From Paraflavitalea sp966211765 (GTDB lineage Bacteria; Bacteroidota; Bacteroidia; Chitinophagales; Chitinophagaceae): a stretch of 64,000 bases of DNA. The notes beneath the pieces were generated by a model. It was not told the origin of the DNA, did not search any database, and worked only from the letters and a program-made list of their open reading frames with translations. A program made the translations under genes and the position numbers. The stretch is from the NCBI GenBank assembly GCA_966211765.1, contig CBIHOV010000003.1:323432-387431 (forward strand), in the 5' to 3' direction. This document shows, in pieces, positions 61,679 through 64,000 of the stretch (its first letter is position 1; each line of letters starts with the position of its first letter).

Positions 61679-63685
61679 TTAAATGATCTGCTTTTGAATA
61701 GCAGCGCTATTGGCAGTAGTCGATTTCAAAGCCTGGTCGGCGGAAGCATGCACTTCATTCAGGAGTTTTCTTTCCAACTGCAATTTATCGTTGAGGAATT
61801 TGTGTTTCATCTCAAAGTCATTGATGATCTCGCTCCATTTCTTTACAAAGATCTTGTACTGGCCGGTTTTAAAAGCCAGTGACTTTTCGCCATGGGGCCT
61901 GGCATTGTCGAGGGCGGCCTCTATTTCTCCTTTGCTATTGAAGTCGGCACCTACCAGGTAAAACTCCCAGCTCATATTGTTGCCATTAAACTGCGGTTCG
62001 TTCATGATCACGTTCATGTACTTTTTTACCTGCGCCAATTCAGATTCTCCCAATTTTACAGCAGGGTGTTTCAATTCTACCACAATGTTCTTTATCTCAT
62101 TGGTGAGCACATCCTGCCGGCAAAGGAAGATGTCCATTTCCCGGTACTTATCTTCATGCTCAATGGGCCGCACTTTTGTTTCGCCCCGCAACAAATGAAG
62201 ATGGCGCTTGAGGGCTTCCTCAAACTTGGGCTCAGCAGCGGTAACCAGGTGGTATTGTTCTCCAAAGATCCAATAATGGGCTTCTACCAACTTCTGCAAA
62301 TGATCTCTTTCATTGGCCTTTAATTCTTTGCGCGTTATCAGGTCGCGGAGCGTATCGATGGTCTTATAGCGGTCTTCTATGAGACGGATGGTATGGTTGA
62401 CGTGAGAAAGCCGGGTGACTTTGATAATGGCCGCCATCTGCTTTCTTTCTTCATGGGAAAGCTCTACCACCCCATCGAGGATATCAAAGAGCTTGTCACG
62501 CTCCAGGCTATCCAGCAGCAGGTTGAGCAGGCGTACAAAAGTCTTCTTCTGCTCGGTATTGAGGTTGAGGAATATTTTGGGCTGCACTTCATAGAGATTC
62601 CGCACCAGGTTTTCCAACTCGGTTTTTCGGTGCACATCCCATGGATTGTCGCTGAACACCGGGAATATCTTGTCCTGTTCGTACTGGTTGATCAAAATAT
62701 CGGTATATACTTTAAGATAAGGTTTGCGTTTGTCCAACAAATAAGCAGCCAACCATTTGTGCAAAAACCGGAAGACCGGGTCGATCCGCGTGCTGCCTAT
62801 AAATGTCAATTGCGGATCGGTATTATTGCTTTTGAACCTGAACTGATCGAAATAAGTACTCTTGATGAACACGCTGTGGTAAAAGTGATCGCCTTTATTA
62901 TTCAGGGAAGTGAATTCTTTGTACCGTTCAATATTATCGGACCCGATGTAGTAATATTTCGAAAACTCTTTATTGATCTTTGCGTTCCATCGTACATACT
63001 TTACTTCAAATTCATGGCCGCTGTCGGCATGGTTGAGCATAAACCGGTGTTTGTCGCCGATAATGGCTGAATAATCCAGGGGAACCCCGTTGATCACCAA
63101 TGCATACCCGTTTTGTTTGTTCAGTTCGAGGTACCAGCCAAATTCAAGACAAAGGAAATCCGTTAATTCTTCATTAAGGTTGGTATCCAGTATATCGGGC
63201 AGGATATTGTAGAAGGTTACGGCAGTACCGGTTTTCTTTTTCACCTCCCTTACACCTGAATCGGGGCTATTGTATTTGTTGATGGATTCAAACTTGATAT
63301 TGATGAAATACTCATACCGTTTTTTCCGTTCTTCGTATACCGTATGCCAGATGGCTTCTGAAGCAAATTTGAAAAAGGTAAGTCGGCCCACGCCATTTTT
63401 ACCATGCACAGCAGATGTATTCTTGGGCGATTCTATTTCAATGGCTTTTTGTGAATCAAAGAAGGGGGAGAACTTTTCGGCCAGTTGTTCACGATTGATG
63501 CCATAGCCATTGTCGATAATTTCTATTTTGGAGACAAAGCCCAGGTCATTCGATTCATAATTCAACTCTACTGTATTGGCTTTTGCATCAAAGCCATTCC
63601 AGATATATTCGGCGATCGCTTGTTTGTAATCAAACTTGCTGAGTACGCGCTGAATGCCCTTACCGGTGATCTCAATATTTGCCAT
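61679..63685 (-). CDS. GHKL (MORC/Hsp90-like) ATPase fused to a Shedu-like PD-(D/E)XK nuclease
   Basis: The protein has 668 residues and no signal. The N-terminal Bergerat ATPase fold shows the N-box E26-YIW-N30-GFD33, the G1 box DNGYG (58-62) and the lid GKNGVGR (95-101), followed by a transducer-like region to about 330. After a helical middle part, residues about 460-600 resemble the DUF4263/Shedu nuclease: HYWIFGEQYHLV, D518 in EMDIF, ELK at 537-539 in IVVELKHP, then Q552 and Y556 in the usual QxxxY helix. GHKL-nuclease fusions are known from predicted restriction-type and defence systems. ATP-gated DNA cleavage against phage is inferred, not shown. Confidence 0.8.
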   Translation of the reverse strand: MANIEITGKGIQRVLSKFDYKQAIAEYIWNGFDAKANTVELNYESNDLGFVSKIEIIDNGYGINREQLAEKFSPFFDSQKAIEIESPKNTSAVHGKNGVGRLTFFKFASEAIWHTVYEERKKRYEYFINIKFESINKYNSPDSGVREVKKKTGTAVTFYNILPDILDTNLNEELTDFLCLEFGWYLELNKQNGYALVINGVPLDYSAIIGDKHRFMLNHADSGHEFEVKYVRWNAKINKEFSKYYYIGSDNIERYKEFTSLNNKGDHFYHSVFIKSTYFDQFRFKSNNTDPQLTFIGSTRIDPVFRFLHKWLAAYLLDKRKPYLKVYTDILINQYEQDKIFPVFSDNPWDVHRKTELENLVRNLYEVQPKIFLNLNTEQKKTFVRLLNLLLDSLERDKLFDILDGVVELSHEERKQMAAIIKVTRLSHVNHTIRLIEDRYKTIDTLRDLITRKELKANERDHLQKLVEAHYWIFGEQYHLVTAAEPKFEEALKRHLHLLRGETKVRPIEHEDKYREMDIFLCRQDVLTNEIKNIVVELKHPAVKLGESELAQVKKYMNVIMNEPQFNGNNMSWEFYLVGADFNSKGEIEAALDNARPHGEKSLAFKTGQYKIFVKKWSEIINDFEMKHKFLNDKLQLERKLLNEVHASADQALKSTTANSAAIQKQII

Positions 63686-63710
63686 TTGTGTGCTACTAAG
63701 GAGTGTTAAC

Positions 63711-63745
63711 TTATTTAGCTAAAATACGCACAAATTGCTAAATAA
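63711..63745. promoter_or_regulatory. Inverted repeat upstream of the GHKL-nuclease gene
   Basis: TTATTTAGC (63711-63719) and GCTAAATAA (63737-63745) are perfect nine-base inverted arms around a 17-base spacer, 26 bases upstream of the start codon. The position suits an operator or an upstream regulatory hairpin. Confidence 0.5.
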
Positions 63746-63910
63746 ATTAGACATTCGCCGCCTTATTATCCACAGACGCCAGGGCTAAATGCTGCCTGAT
63801 TGCAGAAACATTCATTCTGAACATTTTATGGATCACCGTCATGTCAATGTGGGCAGCAGCTCCCTTTTAAATGACTGACAGGCTCAAAACTTGTACGAAG
63901 GTGGCCTCAT

Positions 63911-64000
63911 CCATGTGTCAACCATGTGTCAAATGGGGGTGTTCTCGAGACTGTAAATTAAACTGTGTCAAGGTCGTAAATAAGCTGACCTTTAAAACAC
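63911..64000. mobile_element. Possible end of an insertion sequence, cut by the window edge
   Basis: Two exact tandem copies of CCATGTGTCAA (63911-63921, 63922-63932) are followed by GAGACTGTAAATTAAACTG and TGTCAAGGTCG (from about 63947). The latter resembles the terminal repeats of IS256/mutator-type elements in Bacteroidota. No transposase lies inside the window, so this rests on resemblance alone. Confidence 0.3.

Overview
The window reads as a chromosomal segment of a Bacteroidota bacterium, most likely family Chitinophagaceae (Niastella/Chitinophaga-like). Reasons: two SusC/SusD outer-membrane pairs, an ECF-sigma/FecR pair next to an STN-domain SusC, type IX secretion (T9SS) sorting domains on several surface proteins, a PorP/SprF protein, and promoters with the Bacteroidota -7 box TAnnTTTG in place of sigma-70 boxes. 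The genus is inferred from protein style, not from a marker gene. No rRNA, tRNA or CRISPR array was seen.

Layout. (1) 1-3.8 kb: tRNA-dihydrouridine synthase and a large GAF-domain protein. (2) 3.8-13.0 kb, minus strand: a compact regulated utilisation locus, ECF sigma - FecR - SusC - SusD - GH127 beta-L-arabinofuranosidase, with an intrinsic terminator between susD and the enzyme. (3) 13.0-18.5 kb, plus: a possible G-quadruplex, a DUF4907 protein, a giant kelch/Ig-like T9SS adhesin and PorP/SprF. (4) 18.5-20.5 kb, minus: DUF1338 (HglS-type 2-oxoadipate dioxygenase) and saccharopine dehydrogenase, a lysine-degradation pair. (5) 20.8-33.7 kb: a small lipoprotein, a repeat-rich gap, a tandemly duplicated exported protein divergent from a MocR-type regulator, a kelch lipoprotein, a T9SS protein with two poly-glycine tracts, a nucleoside hydrolase, a polysaccharide deacetylase, an S74-chaperone fibre protein and another T9SS protein. 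(6) 33.7-40.4 kb, minus: YCII protein, two alpha/beta hydrolases, two small proteins and an NmrA-like reductase, headed by a triple-GAF sigma-54 activator. A good -24/-12 promoter and tandem upstream sites lie between the activator and the reductase. (7) 40.6-50.0 kb, plus: DUF5916 outer-membrane protein, a CocE/NonD hydrolase split by one in-frame stop, DinB, MoaD/ThiS-like and BNR-repeat proteins, and an NfeD-slipin pair. (8) 50.0-60.8 kb: a parallel beta-helix (GH28-like) protein, then SusC-SusD-M14 metallopeptidase divergent from a TlpA-like thioredoxin protein. (9) 61-64 kb: membrane protein, hairpin repeats, and a GHKL ATPase fused to a Shedu-like PD-(D/E)XK nuclease, next to a possible insertion-sequence end.

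Most promising signals. First, the 59.0-59.35 kb divergent control region carries two near-identical promoter-operator units, one for the TlpA-like gene and one for the SusC/SusD/M14 operon. The operon's leader also encodes an unannotated 35-residue peptide ending CTCTCCC. This looks like a regulated peptide-uptake module with a cysteine-rich leader ORF. Second, the GHKL-nuclease fusion at 61.7-63.7 kb is a candidate defence protein. Third, the sigma-54 promoter with spaced activator sites at 37.6-37.75 kb ties the neighbouring triple-GAF activator to a small hydrolase/reductase operon.
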